From the NCBI RefSeq assembly GCF_018343775.1, contig NZ_CP074349.1, positions 186,001 through 250,000 of the forward strand: a DNA stretch of 64,000 nucleotides. Direction: 5' to 3'. The notes below the pieces were generated by a model. That model was not told the origin of the DNA, searched no databases, and saw nothing but the letters and a program-made list of their open reading frames with translations. Within the stretch, counting starts at the first letter, position 1. Each line of letters begins with the position of its first letter. This document shows, piece by piece, positions 45,752-57,494 of the stretch. Made by a program: the position numbers and the translations under genes. This DNA comes from Pseudomonas cichorii (GTDB lineage Bacteria; Pseudomonadota; Gammaproteobacteria; Pseudomonadales; Pseudomonadaceae).

Positions 45752-46399
45752 TTATTGGCTGTCTGTCTTTTTCTGAAGATCGACCGGGGCTTCGACGTCT
45801 ATATCAGATGCCGCTGCCGAGGCGCAGCAGAGTTTTTCCTGGCGTGCGATGCGGGCGTTCTTGATGCGGCGGCGCAGCCACAGGGCCAGGCCGAGCAGGA
45901 GCAGGCCACCCAGGACCCAAAGCTCGTATTTCTTGATGTTGCCCAGCAGGCCTTCCATCACGGCACCGAAATGGTAAGCCGCCGAACCCAGGGCCGCAGC
46001 CCAGATCGCAGCACCTATACCGTTGAGCACCAGATAACGCAAAGGCGGATAACCGGACATGCCGATGGCCACGGGCATGACCGTGCGCAGGCCGTAGACG
46101 AAGCGGAAGCTCAGCACCCAGATGTCCGGGTGTTTGCGTACCAGCCTCAGTGCCTTGTCGCCCATGAGCTGCCATCGTGGCTTGCGTGCAAGCAGTTTGC
46201 GGCCGTGCTTGCGCCCCATGTAGTACCACAGTTGATCGCCCGCGTAGCTTCCGCAGAAAGCCACGAGGATGACCATGTTGAGGTCCATGTATCCACGGAA
46301 AGCCAGAAATCCGGCAAGAACCAGAATGGTCTCGCCTTCAAAGAAGGTTCCCAGGAACAGGGCAAAGTAGCCGAAATCGTTCAAGAAATTCTGGAGCAT
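45752..46399 (-). CDS. DedA-family membrane protein
   Basis: A 215-residue DedA protein: FLGTFFEGETILVLAGFLAF with the acidic FEGE motif, GDQLWYYMGRKHGR, and FRFVYGLRTVMPVAIGMSG. DedA proteins are undecaprenyl-phosphate or phospholipid translocases; some also affect membrane potential. Divergent from hemB. Confidence 0.92.
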   Translation of the reverse strand: MLQNFLNDFGYFALFLGTFFEGETILVLAGFLAFRGYMDLNMVILVAFCGSYAGDQLWYYMGRKHGRKLLARKPRWQLMGDKALRLVRKHPDIWVLSFRFVYGLRTVMPVAIGMSGYPPLRYLVLNGIGAAIWAAALGSAAYHFGAVMEGLLGNIKKYELWVLGGLLLLGLALWLRRRIKNARIARQEKLCCASAAASDIDVEAPVDLQKKTDSQ

Positions 46400-46556
46400 T
46401 GTCTGGATGCTGGCGAAATGAACGCGCAGCCTAACTCGCCTAGGACAATCATGAAAGTGTCGATATGTGTCTCGACGTTAAAGATTCCTACAACCACAAT
46501 GTCCCGTCCTTGTTGTAGGCCTTTTCTGCGGCCCACCGTCGCAGGTCACACTATGA

Positions 46557-46574
46557 CTGTCACACATTGGTCAT
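46557..46574 (+). promoter_or_regulatory. Possible Pho box upstream of hemB-ppk
   Basis: CTGTCAC-ACAT-TGGTCAT resembles the PhoB half-site pair CTGTCAT-N4-CTGTCAT (6/7 and 5/7) with correct spacing. It lies ~60 nt before hemB, which is followed by ppk. Two GTCACAC repeats 14 nt apart overlap it. Confidence 0.3.
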
Positions 46575-46589
46575 AATGGCGGCTTATAA

Positions 46590-47642
<1,053 letters not shown>

Positions 47643-47658
47643 CCTCACAGGAACATTC

Positions 47659-49872
47659 ATGAATACCGAAGGACTCACCGAAGCCACTGTTGAAGTCGAT
47701 GTTCAGGAGGCTACACCAGTGGTTGAGCCTGAAATTGAAACCGTTACGGCCGTCATCGAAGCGCCTGCTTCTGCGGCGCCCGCAATCGTTGTCCCGAACC
47801 TGGACGACAGCAGCCTGTATATCCACCGCGAACTGTCGCAGTTGCAGTTCAACATCCGGGTATTGGAACAGGCTCTGGATGAGTCCTATCCGTTGCTGGA
47901 ACGGCTGAAGTTTCTGCTGATCTTCTCCAGCAACCTTGATGAGTTCTTCGAGATTCGTGTCGCAGGCCTCAAGAAGCAGATCACCTTCGCTCGCGAACAG
48001 GCGGGTGCCGATGGTCTGCAACCGCATCAGGCCCTGGCCAGGATCAGCGAGCTGGTTCATGGTCATGTGGATCGCCAGTACGCGATCCTCAACGATATTC
48101 TGCTGCCGGAGCTGGAAAAGCATCAGGTCCGGTTCATTCGTCGTCGCTACTGGACGACCAAGCTCAAGACGTGGGTCCGTCGCTATTTCCGCGATGAAAT
48201 CGCACCGATCATCACCCCGATCGGTCTGGACCCGACGCACCCGTTCCCGTTGCTGGTCAACAAGAGCCTGAACTTCATCGTCGAGCTGGAAGGTATCGAT
48301 GCCTTCGGTCGTGACTCGGGTCTGGCGATCATTCCAGCTCCGCGTCTGCTGCCGCGCATCATCAAGGTGCCGGAAGATGTGGGCGGCGTTGGCGACAACT
48401 ATGTGTTCCTGTCGTCCATGATCCATGCCCACGCCGATGACCTGTTCCAGGGCATGAAGGTCAAGGGCTGCTACCAGTTCCGTCTGACCCGTAACGCTGA
48501 CCTGGCGCTGGACTCCGAAGATGTGGAAGACCTGGCACGCGCCCTGCGCGGCGAGTTGTTCTCGCGTCGTTATGGCGATGCGGTGCGCCTGGAAGTGGCG
48601 GACACCTGTCCCAAGCATCTGTCGGACTACCTGCTCAAGCAGTTCAACCTGACCGAGTCCGAGCTGTATCAGGTGAACGGCCCGGTGAACCTCACGCGCC
48701 TGTTCAGCATCACCAGCCTGGACAGCCACCCGGAGCTGCAATACACGCCGTTCACGCCCGCGATTCCCAAGCTGCTGCAGAACAGCGAGAACATTTTCAG
48801 CGTGGTCAGCAAGCAGGACATCCTGTTGCTGCACCCGTTCGAGTCATTTACTCCGGTCGTCGACATGCTGCGTCAGGCCGCGAAAGACCCGCATGTACTG
48901 GCCGTGCGTCAAACGCTGTACCGCAGCGGCGCGAACTCGGAAATCGTCGATGCGCTGGTCGATGCGGCGCGTAACGGCAAGGAGGTCACGGCAGTGATTG
49001 AATTGCGCGCCCGCTTCGATGAAGAGTCCAACCTGCAACTGGCCAGCCGTCTGCAGGCGGCCGGTGCGGTGGTGATCTACGGTGTGGTCGGCTTCAAGAC
49101 TCACTCTAAGATGATGCTGATCCTGCGCCGCGAAGGCGGTGAAATCGTGCGTTATGCGCATCTGGGGACCGGCAACTATCACGCGGGCAATGCTCGTCTG
49201 TACACCGACTACAGCCTGCTGACCTCCGACGATGCCTTGTGCGAAGACGTCGGCAAACTGTTCAGCCAGTTGATCGGCATGGGCAAGATCCTGCGCATGA
49301 AGAAGCTGCTGCATGCGCCGTTCACCCTCAAGAAAGGCATGCTCGACATGATTGCCCGCGAGACGCAATTCGCGCTCGACGGCAAGCCTGCCCACATCAT
49401 CGCCAAGTTCAACTCACTGACCGATCCGAAGATTATCCGGGCGCTCTACAAGGCCAGCCAATCAGGTGTGCGCATCGATCTGGTAGTGCGTGGCATGTGC
49501 TGCCTGCGTCCCGGCATTGCCGGTGTCTCGCACAACATCCAGGTGCGCTCGATCATCGGTCGCTTCCTGGAGCACACGCGGGTCTACTACTTCCTCAATG
49601 GCGGCGACGAGCAGATGTTCCTGTCCAGTGCCGACTGGATGGAGCGCAACCTCGACAAGCGTGTCGAGACCTGCTTCCCGGTGGATGGCAAGAAGTTGAT
49701 CCTGCGGGTGAAGAAGGAGCTGGAGAGTTATCTGACCGACAACACCCACAGCTGGCTGTTGCAGCCTGACGGGCGTTACGTGCGCAGCACGCCGACCGGC
49801 AATCAGAACGCTCGAAGCGCCCAGGCGACTTTGCTTGAGCGCCTGAGCATTCCGGTACTCAGCGTGCAGTAA
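47659..49872 (+). CDS. ppk: Polyphosphate kinase 1
   Basis: A 737-residue PPK1 making polyphosphate from ATP. After a ~50-residue acidic and Pro/Ala-rich extension the four-domain core begins ([20 protein letters not shown]). The likely phospho-histidine is His482 in [12 protein letters not shown], and the C-terminal HKD-like region has [13 protein letters not shown]. Follows hemB as an operon; its 3' end overlaps ppx by 14 nt on the other strand. Confidence 0.96.
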   Translation: MNTEGLTEATVEVDVQEATPVVEPEIETVTAVIEAPASAAPAIVVPNLDDSSLYIHRELSQLQFNIRVLEQALDESYPLLERLKFLLIFSSNLDEFFEIRVAGLKKQITFAREQAGADGLQPHQALARISELVHGHVDRQYAILNDILLPELEKHQVRFIRRRYWTTKLKTWVRRYFRDEIAPIITPIGLDPTHPFPLLVNKSLNFIVELEGIDAFGRDSGLAIIPAPRLLPRIIKVPEDVGGVGDNYVFLSSMIHAHADDLFQGMKVKGCYQFRLTRNADLALDSEDVEDLARALRGELFSRRYGDAVRLEVADTCPKHLSDYLLKQFNLTESELYQVNGPVNLTRLFSITSLDSHPELQYTPFTPAIPKLLQNSENIFSVVSKQDILLLHPFESFTPVVDMLRQAAKDPHVLAVRQTLYRSGANSEIVDALVDAARNGKEVTAVIELRARFDEESNLQLASRLQAAGAVVIYGVVGFKTHSKMMLILRREGGEIVRYAHLGTGNYHAGNARLYTDYSLLTSDDALCEDVGKLFSQLIGMGKILRMKKLLHAPFTLKKGMLDMIARETQFALDGKPAHIIAKFNSLTDPKIIRALYKASQSGVRIDLVVRGMCCLRPGIAGVSHNIQVRSIIGRFLEHTRVYYFLNGGDEQMFLSSADWMERNLDKRVETCFPVDGKKLILRVKKELESYLTDNTHSWLLQPDGRYVRSTPTGNQNARSAQATLLERLSIPVLSVQ

Positions 49873-51361
49873 AGACGATACCGACCCGGGTCAGCCACTC
49901 CGCTTCCAGCGCGAAGTCGGCCTGGGTCAACTGGTTGTTTTCCAGCCAGCCTGCCGGGAATTCCGCGTCCAGATTCGGGCCGTCTGCACGCAGGATCACA
50001 CGTGGCATCTCCTGGGTGCCGCGAATGTGGTGGAACAGAATCGCAAAGCGCAGCAGCACGCACAGACGAATCAGCTTGATGCCTTCATCGCCGAACTCGG
50101 CGAACTTGTCCTTGGGAATATTGCGACGATGACCGCGCACCAGCAGCGCGAGCATTTGCTGGTCTTCGCGTGAGAATCCGGCCAGATCCGAGTGCTCGAT
50201 CAGGTAGGCGCCGTGCTTGTGGTAGTGGTAGTGGGCGATGTCGAGCCCCACTTCATGCACCTTGGCTGCCCAGCTCAGCAGCTCGGCGTAGATTTCGTCT
50301 TCCAGATCCCAGGCTTCCGCGACTTGCTCCAGGGCATGCAGCGCCTTGCGCTCAACGCGAGCGGCCTGCTCCAGATCGACGTGGTAGCGGTCCATCAGCG
50401 AGCTGAGGGTGCGCTCGCGCACGTCTTCATGGTGATGACGGCCCAGCAGGTCATACAGCACGCCTTCGCGCAGGGCACCTTCGCAGTGGTCCATGCGTTT
50501 GAGTTCCAGGGCGTCGAAGATCGCTTCCAGAATCGCCAGGCCGGCGGGGAAGATCGCGCGGCGGTCGGGTTTGATGCCATCAAAGTCGATTTTCTCGACA
50601 TCGCCCAGCTTGAACAGCTTGCGCTTGAGCCACGCCAGACCTTCAGCGTTGACTTCGCCCGAGCCGTAGCCGTTGGCCTTGAGTGCCACGCCAATAGCCC
50701 GAATGGTGCCGGACGAGCCGATGGCTTCATCCCATTTCAGGCGGTGCAGGGCGTGTTCGATGCTCATGATTTCAAGACGTGCCGCGGTGTATGCCTGGGC
50801 GTAGCGGGCCGGTGTGACCTTGCCGTCCTTGAAGTAACGCTGGGTGAAACTCACGCAGCCCATCTGCAGGCTTTCGCGCAGCAGTGGCTCGAAGCGCTGG
50901 CCAATGATGAACTCGGTGCTGCCGCCGCCGATATCGGCCACCAGACGCTTGCCCGGAGTGTCGGCCAGGGTGTGTGAGACGCCGAGATAGATCAGGCGCG
51001 CTTCCTCGCGGCCGGAAATGACTTCCACGGGGTGTCCCAGGATCTTTTCGGCGCGATGGATGAATTCGTTGCGGTTGCGTGCTTCACGCAAGGCATTGGT
51101 GCCCACGATACGTACGGCGCCCAGCGGCAGGCCGTTGATCAGTTGGGCGAAGCGCTTGAGGCAATCGAGCCCGCGCTGCATGGACTCTTCGTTGAGCTGG
51201 CGCTCGTCATTGATGCCCGCCGCCAGCTGAACCTTTTCACCCAGGCGCTCAAGTATGCGGATCTCGCCCTGATTCGCCTTGGCAACGACCATATGAAAGC
51301 TGTTGGAGCCCAGGTCGATCGCTGCGATCAGGGAAAGATTCTTGGCTTTGGTGTGCGGCAT
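49859..51361 (-). CDS. ppx: Exopolyphosphatase
   Basis: A 500-residue Ppx/GppA enzyme removing terminal phosphates from polyphosphate. The ASKHA phosphate-binding motifs are [15 protein letters not shown] and [14 protein letters not shown], and the C-terminal helical HD-like domain has [20 protein letters not shown]. The start is at 51361, before the conserved core. Convergent with ppk. Confidence 0.95.
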   Translation of the reverse strand: MPHTKAKNLSLIAAIDLGSNSFHMVVAKANQGEIRILERLGEKVQLAAGINDERQLNEESMQRGLDCLKRFAQLINGLPLGAVRIVGTNALREARNRNEFIHRAEKILGHPVEVISGREEARLIYLGVSHTLADTPGKRLVADIGGGSTEFIIGQRFEPLLRESLQMGCVSFTQRYFKDGKVTPARYAQAYTAARLEIMSIEHALHRLKWDEAIGSSGTIRAIGVALKANGYGSGEVNAEGLAWLKRKLFKLGDVEKIDFDGIKPDRRAIFPAGLAILEAIFDALELKRMDHCEGALREGVLYDLLGRHHHEDVRERTLSSLMDRYHVDLEQAARVERKALHALEQVAEAWDLEDEIYAELLSWAAKVHEVGLDIAHYHYHKHGAYLIEHSDLAGFSREDQQMLALLVRGHRRNIPKDKFAEFGDEGIKLIRLCVLLRFAILFHHIRGTQEMPRVILRADGPNLDAEFPAGWLENNQLTQADFALEAEWLTRVGIVFTAR

Positions 51362-51453
51362 GATCAAAATCTCGTTCGATAACCGCGCCATCCTGCCACG
51401 ATCCATGCCTGCCGCCAACGTATCAGGTGCGTGAACCGCTCTGTGGGGCTTGT

Positions 51454-51474
51454 TCGCGAATGAATTCGCTCCTA
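51454..51474. repeat. Half REP element overlapping a stop codon
   Basis: A 21-bp single REP arm (TCGCGAATGAATTCGCTCCT plus A) whose last bases contribute the TAG stop of the ABC ATPase gene ending at 51472. No inverted partner is nearby. Confidence 0.7.
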
Positions 51475-52206
51475 ATTCCCTTCTACCGAGCCGATGAAAT
51501 TTGCCAGTTCCGGGGTCTTCGGGTTGGCGAACAGCTCTTTCGGGTCGCCCACCTCATGCACCTTGCCCTGGTGCATGAAGACCAGCTTGTCACCCACTTC
51601 ACGGGCGAAGCGCATTTCGTGGGTCACCATGATCAGGGTCATGCCGTCGGCAGCCAGTTGGCGCACGACGCTGAGTACTTCGTTGACCAGTTCCGGGTCC
51701 AGCGCCGAGGTGATTTCATCGCACAGCAGCACCTTGGGTGACATCGCCAGGGCCCGGGCGATGGCCACGCGCTGTTGCTGACCGCCGGAAAGACGATCCG
51801 GGAAAGCGTCGAACTTCTCGCCCAGCCCGACACGCTCCAGCATCTGCCTGGCCAGTTTTGCAGCCTCGGCCTTGGGCACTTTCTGTACGACCTGAGGGGC
51901 GAGCATGACGTTTTCGCCCACACTCAGGTGCGGGAACAGGTTGAACTGCTGGAACACCATGCCGACCTTCTGCCGCAAGGTGCGCAGGTCGGCGCGGGCG
52001 GCGTCCAGGTATTCGCCGTCGACTTCGATTACGCCATCGTTGATCGACTCCAGTCCGTTGAGCGTGCGCAGCAGCGTGCTCTTGCCCGAGCCACTGCGAC
52101 CGATGATCGCCACGACCTGGCCTTCCTCGACAGAAAGGTCGATGCCTTTGAGTACGTGATGGTCGCCGTAGTATTTATGCAGGGCGGAAATTCTAAGCAG
52201 AGGCAT
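51472..52206 (-). CDS. Polar amino-acid ABC importer, ATP-binding subunit
   Basis: A 244-residue GlnQ/HisP-type ATPase: Walker [13 protein letters not shown]-loop [11 protein letters not shown], signature [15 protein letters not shown], Walker [13 protein letters not shown] and H-loop VTHEM. It energises the permeases encoded upstream. Its start overlaps the end of the upstream permease gene (14 nt). Confidence 0.94.
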   Translation of the reverse strand: MPLLRISALHKYYGDHHVLKGIDLSVEEGQVVAIIGRSGSGKSTLLRTLNGLESINDGVIEVDGEYLDAARADLRTLRQKVGMVFQQFNLFPHLSVGENVMLAPQVVQKVPKAEAAKLARQMLERVGLGEKFDAFPDRLSGGQQQRVAIARALAMSPKVLLCDEITSALDPELVNEVLSVVRQLAADGMTLIMVTHEMRFAREVGDKLVFMHQGKVHEVGDPKELFANPKTPELANFIGSVEGN

Positions 52207-52840
52207 GCAGTCTCCTTTCCAGATGGCGCGCACAGAGCGACAAGGGGTAGCAAAGGATGAAGTAGCCCAGGGCAACGAAGCCGTAGACCATGAAGGGTTC
52301 AAAGGTAGCGTTGGCCAGCATGCTGCCGGTCTTGGTGAGTTCGGTGAAACCGATGATCGAGGTCACGGCCGTGCCCTTGACCACCTGGACCGAGAAGCCG
52401 ACCGTCGGCGCCACGGCGATGCGCAGTGCCTGTGGCAGGATCACGTAGCGCATCTGCTCGATGGGCGTCATCGCCAGGCTGGCGGACGCTTCCCACTGGC
52501 CTTTCGATATCGACTCGACACAACCGCGCCAGATTTCGGCCAGGTAGGCACTGGTGAACAGCGTCAGGGCCAGCGCAGCGGCGGCCCATGGGGAAATATC
52601 CACGCCCATGAGGGCCACGCCGAAGAACACCAGGAACAACTGCATCAGCAGCGGAGTGCCCTGGAACAGTTCTATATAAAGAGTGGCTGCGACCCGTGGT
52701 CCGGTTTTGTCCGAGATGCGCATGCCCATTACCAGAAGGCCGATCAGGCCGCCGCCGATAAAGGCTACCAGCGAGAGGGCCACTGTCCATTGCAGGCCGG
52801 TCAGCAGGTTGCGCAGGATGTCCCAAAGAGTGAAATCCAT
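52193..52840 (-). CDS. Amino-acid ABC importer, permease subunit 2
   Basis: A 215-residue HisMQ-type permease with about five membrane segments and the EAA loop (ESISKGQWEASASLAMTPIE). Forms a heterodimer with the permease encoded just before it, with which its start shares one base (TGATG). Confidence 0.93.
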   Translation of the reverse strand: MDFTLWDILRNLLTGLQWTVALSLVAFIGGGLIGLLVMGMRISDKTGPRVAATLYIELFQGTPLLMQLFLVFFGVALMGVDISPWAAAALALTLFTSAYLAEIWRGCVESISKGQWEASASLAMTPIEQMRYVILPQALRIAVAPTVGFSVQVVKGTAVTSIIGFTELTKTGSMLANATFEPFMVYGFVALGYFILCYPLSLCARHLERRLHASA

Positions 52841-53505
52841 CAGCGGCTCCTCGATATGTAGCGACGCCCGACCCAGGCCAGTAATTGGCGGATCAGCAAC
52901 GCCATGCACAGGTAGACCAGCGTGGTGACGATGTACGTCTCGAAGGCGCGGAAGTTACGCGACTGGAGGAAGTTGGCGAAAAAGCTCAGCTCTTCGGTGG
53001 CGATCTGCGAGCAGACCGACGAGCCGAGCATGACGATGATGATCTGGCTGCTCAGTGCCGGCCAGACCTTGCTTAGCGCCGGCGCCAGCACTACGTAGCG
53101 AAAGGCTTCGTAGCGGTTCATGGCCAGTGCAGCGGCGGCTTCCAGTTGTCCCTTGGGGATCGCCTGAATGCCGGCGCGGATGATTTCCGTCGAATAGGCA
53201 CCCAGGTTGATGACCATTGCCAGGATGGCTGCCTGCCATTCGGAAATCTGCATGCCCAGGGACGGCAGGCCGAAGAAGATGAAAAACAGCTGTACCAGAA
53301 ACGGGGTGTTGCGGATCAGTTCGACGTAGATGCCGAAGATCGTGGCGAAAGGCTGGATTTTCCAGGCCCTCACGACCGCGCCAACGATGCCCAGGCTGAC
53401 CCCGAGCAAAGTGCCAATGGCCGTCAGTTCCAGCGTGAACAAGGCCCCGCGCAGCAAGAGATCAGCGCTTTGCAGGACCGGTGTAAAGTCGAATTGATAA
53501 GCCAT
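52840..53505 (-). CDS. Amino-acid ABC importer, permease subunit 1
   Basis: A 221-residue HisMQ-type permease with RNTPFLVQLFFIFFGLPSLG and EAA loop QAIPKGQLEAAAALAMNRYE. Lies 29 nt after the binding-protein gene in the order SBP-permease-permease-ATPase. Confidence 0.93.
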   Translation of the reverse strand: MAYQFDFTPVLQSADLLLRGALFTLELTAIGTLLGVSLGIVGAVVRAWKIQPFATIFGIYVELIRNTPFLVQLFFIFFGLPSLGMQISEWQAAILAMVINLGAYSTEIIRAGIQAIPKGQLEAAAALAMNRYEAFRYVVLAPALSKVWPALSSQIIIVMLGSSVCSQIATEELSFFANFLQSRNFRAFETYIVTTLVYLCMALLIRQLLAWVGRRYISRSR

Positions 53506-53534
53506 TGGCGGATCCTGTGATCAGAAAGCAGTGA

Positions 53535-54320
53535 TCAGAGATCGGCTGGCAAAGGTTGCTTGAGCCAGGTCACAGAGGCTTTTTCCAGCGCGCCGTCAGC
53601 CTTGGCGGCATTGAGGATTTCGTTGACCTTGCCCAGCAGCTCGGGCTGACCCTTGTTCACGCCGACGTAGACTGGCGAATCCTTGAGTTTCACTTTCAGG
53701 GCCGGAATGCGTTTCGGGTTGCGCTCGCTGATAGCGACCATGACCACGTTACCGCTGGCGATCAGGTCGGTCTGGCCAGCCAGGTAAGCGGCGATGGTCG
53801 AGTTGTTGTCTTCAAAGCGCTTGATGGTTGCGCCTTCGGGAGCGACGGCGGTCAGTTCGATGTCCTCGATGGCGCCACGGGTCACGCTGATGGTCTTGCC
53901 CTTGAGGTCACTGATTTCCTTGACCGGCGAGTCAGGTGGACCGAACACCGCGAGGTAGAACGGCGCGTAGGCGCGGGAGAAGTCGATGACCTTCTCGCGA
54001 TCCGGGTTCTTGCCGAGGCTGGAGATCACCAGATCGACCTTGCCGGTGGTCAGGAACGGGATGCGGTTGGTGCTGTTGACCGGCGTCAGTTCGAGTTTGA
54101 CCTTCAGTCTGTCGGCCAGCAACTGTGCCGTGTCGATATCCAGACCGCGCGGTTTCATGTCCGGACCCACAGAGCCAAACGGCGGGAAGTCCTGAGGTAC
54201 AGCGACTTTCAGGGTGCCGCGCGCTACGACGTCATCCAGGCCGTTGGCGTGGGCAGGGGCCTGGCTCAGCATCAGGCTGGCAAACAAGGCAGTAAGCAGT
54301 GCGCTGTAACGCTTGGTCAT
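53535..54320 (-). CDS. Periplasmic amino-acid-type binding protein (SBP_bac_3)
   Basis: A 261-residue solute-binding protein with a signal peptide (LLTALFASLMLSQAPAHA) and the SBP_bac_3 fold: GTLKVAVPQDFPPFGSVG, GLDIDTAQLLADRLKVKLEL, and GKVDLVISSLGKNPDREKVI. The ligand is probably an amino acid or related compound; it cannot be named. First gene of the importer operon; the operator pair in the upstream gap suggests control by the divergent GntR gene. Confidence 0.93.
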   Translation of the reverse strand: MTKRYSALLTALFASLMLSQAPAHANGLDDVVARGTLKVAVPQDFPPFGSVGPDMKPRGLDIDTAQLLADRLKVKLELTPVNSTNRIPFLTTGKVDLVISSLGKNPDREKVIDFSRAYAPFYLAVFGPPDSPVKEISDLKGKTISVTRGAIEDIELTAVAPEGATIKRFEDNNSTIAAYLAGQTDLIASGNVVMVAISERNPKRIPALKVKLKDSPVYVGVNKGQPELLGKVNEILNAAKADGALEKASVTWLKQPLPADL

Positions 54321-54430
54321 GGGAAATCTCCGGACGGAACGAAAGATGTTGGCTTGTCCCCTAGTGCACAGCCCATGCCATTCAGGCTGTTTGCGCCATA
54401 AGTCGGGCTCTGCGGACGGTATTTGGTCTT

Positions 54431-54445
54431 ACTGGTCTGAACAGT
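54431..54445. promoter_or_regulatory. Putative operator, copy 1
   Basis: ACTGGTCTGAACAGT, an imperfect dyad (ACTG-N7-CAGT), ~110 nt upstream of the binding-protein gene. It differs by one base from copy 2. Confidence 0.55.
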
Positions 54446-54555
54446 TGGCGGATCGAATGCCCTGCTTTGGCGCGCCTGAAAGCCACGTCGCCCCAGCGCT
54501 GGGCGTCGCTTGCCGGATGATGTAGATGGCGATAAAAGGAGTTTTTACTGGACTG

Positions 54556-54570
54556 ACTGGCCTGAACAGT
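54556..54570. promoter_or_regulatory. Putative operator, copy 2, at the GntR start codon
   Basis: ACTGGCCTGAACAGT immediately before the ATG at 54572. Its position would allow direct autorepression. An additional ACTGGACTG half-site lies just upstream. Confidence 0.55.
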
Positions 54571-54571
54571 G

Positions 54572-55276
54572 ATGCCGCAGAATGCCCTCGCAGTACCTGA
54601 ATCGGCCCTCCGGGCAATTCGCAAACTGATTGCCGAGCAAGGTTACAAACCTGGCGACAGCCTGCCTTCGCAGCGGGATCTGGCGGTATTGCTGGGCGTC
54701 AGTCGAGCCTCGCTGCGCGAAGCCTTGTCGTCGCTCAGTGCCTTGGGAATTGTCAGTGTGCAGCCAGGCAAAGGCGTGTTCATTCAGTCGATTTCTGAAC
54801 CAGAACAGCGCACGGCCGGTTTTTCCTGGCCTTTCGACGCACGGGTTTCTCCGGCCGATACCTTTCAGTTGCGCTATGCGCTGGAAGGCTTTGCCGCAGG
54901 TCTTGCCGCTGTCACCCTGACTGCCGACGAGCGGGATGTGCTGGAGGACAATGTCGAAGCCATGCGCCTGGAGTTGCGTGCAGGGGATTTCGAGGCGGCA
55001 GCCAGGCTGGATTTCGAGTTTCATCGGCATATTCTGGTCGCCAGTGGTAATCAGGCCATGCTGGGCATTGTGACGGCGGGTGCTGATATCTTCCTCGAAA
55101 GTCAGAAAATGCCCTTCATTCGTGCAGGAAGAGTCATGGAAACCTGGCAGGAACATCGCAAAATTTTGCGCGCTCTTTCCCGACATGCCTCCGGTCCTGC
55201 GCAGAAGGCCATGCAGGAACATATCCGTGGAGCGGCATTGCGCACGGGGATTGTCTTTGTCTCGCCCGCCAGCTAA
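54572..55276 (+). CDS. FadR-subfamily GntR transcriptional regulator
   Basis: A 234-residue regulator: winged HTH near residues 12-75 (LIAEQGYKPGDSLPSQRDLA, then VSRASLREALSSLSALGIV) and an FCD domain (FQLRYALEGFAAGLAAVTLT, FEAAARLDFEFHRHILVASG). The FCD metal-site His/Asp residues are present (DFEFHRH, WQEHRKI). Divergent from the ABC importer. A GTG at 54569 directly precedes the chosen ATG and overlaps the operator. Confidence 0.92.
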   Translation: MPQNALAVPESALRAIRKLIAEQGYKPGDSLPSQRDLAVLLGVSRASLREALSSLSALGIVSVQPGKGVFIQSISEPEQRTAGFSWPFDARVSPADTFQLRYALEGFAAGLAAVTLTADERDVLEDNVEAMRLELRAGDFEAAARLDFEFHRHILVASGNQAMLGIVTAGADIFLESQKMPFIRAGRVMETWQEHRKILRALSRHASGPAQKAMQEHIRGAALRTGIVFVSPAS

Positions 55277-55398
55277 ATACGGGGTTATAACCATATTCAT
55301 GGCTTCCCATAGCCAGACTCAATGAGCCCCGGCTTCCTGAATGCCATAAGGCCCGCTATGATGGGCGTCGTTTTTAGCCTACGACCTCGGAGATCTCC

Positions 55399-55728
55399 AT
55401 GAGTAGCGACCTGATCAAACACGTCACCGACGCAAGCTTCGAAGCCGATGTCCTCAAGGCTACCGGCCCTGTGCTTGTTGACTACTGGGCTGAGTGGTGC
55501 GGCCCATGCAAGATGATTGCACCGGTTCTTGACGACATCGCTACCACTTACGCAGGCAAGCTGACCGTTGCCAAGCTGAACATCGACAACAATCAGGAAA
55601 CCCCGGCCAAGCATGGTGTGCGTGGTATCCCGACGCTGATGCTGTTCAAGGACGGTAATGTCGAAGCCACCAAAGTGGGCGCCTTGTCCAAGTCGCAATT
55701 GGCTGCTTTCATCGACGCCAATCTTTGA
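55399..55728 (+). CDS. trxA: Thioredoxin 1
   Basis: A 109-residue thioredoxin with Cys34-Gly-Pro-Cys37 in [12 protein letters not shown] and the cis-Pro in [12 protein letters not shown]. Conserved neighbour of rho. A TATGAT -10-like box lies ~45 nt upstream; AGATCTCC precedes the ATG. Confidence 0.97.
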   Translation: MSSDLIKHVTDASFEADVLKATGPVLVDYWAEWCGPCKMIAPVLDDIATTYAGKLTVAKLNIDNNQETPAKHGVRGIPTLMLFKDGNVEATKVGALSKSQLAAFIDANL

Positions 55729-55736
55729 TGTTTCTA

Positions 55737-55762
55737 AAGCCCCGCGAACAGCGGGGTTTTTT
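55737..55762 (+). terminator. Rho-independent terminator after trxA
   Basis: AAGCCCCGC, GAACA, GCGGGGTTTTTT, directly after the stop. It separates trxA from the rho leader. Confidence 0.9.
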
Positions 55763-55955
55763 CTGGCTCCGTACTAGACGCCTGGAAAATCAAGTGGTAC
55801 ATTCGGCCCCGCAATGGAATCTCCATTGCCCCCTGCTAGCCGTCGCCGACGCTCTCCTTTTCGATTTAGTACGCGATCCTGTCGCCTTCTCTGCGGCGCG
55901 GCCTCATTAAGCCAAAAGCTTAATTTCCCTCCATACATGATTACGTCATTCCCAT
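55763..55955 (+). promoter_or_regulatory. C-rich rho leader, candidate autoregulatory (rut-like) region
   Basis: About 190 nt between the trxA terminator and rho, rich in unstructured pyrimidines around 55800-55905 (CCCCCTGCTAGCCGTC, CTCTCCTTTTCG). Rho is known to repress its own expression by terminating in such leaders in E. coli; here this is inferred from composition. Confidence 0.45.
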
Positions 55956-57215
<1,260 letters not shown>

Positions 57216-57231
57216 CTGACAGGTTGAACAG

Positions 57232-57262
57232 AAAATGGCGTCCTTCGGGGCGCCATTTTTTT
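57232..57262 (+). terminator. Rho-independent terminator after rho
   Basis: AAAATGGCGTCC, TTCG, GGGGCGCCATTTT followed by a T-run. Strong tetraloop hairpin. The following ~230 nt to ubiD contain a half REP copy (GCCAGCAAGCTGCCTCC) and no gene. Confidence 0.9.
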
Positions 57263-57494
57263 TGCGCAAAAACTCCCATGGAAGGGGCCTTGGCTGCGAC
57301 GGCGATGTTTCAGGCGACGGTGTTTTTTCTGTGTGTCAGCAACCTTTCGCCAGCAAGCTGCCTCCCGCAAATGACACTCACGTCGTTGTCCCGCTCCACT
57401 TTCCAGAATAAATTCACTCCTGTGCCTGCTCATGGCTGCCACGAATCTGCAGAGCAGGTACGATGTGCACCTATTTGAATAAGTGGCCAGGTTA

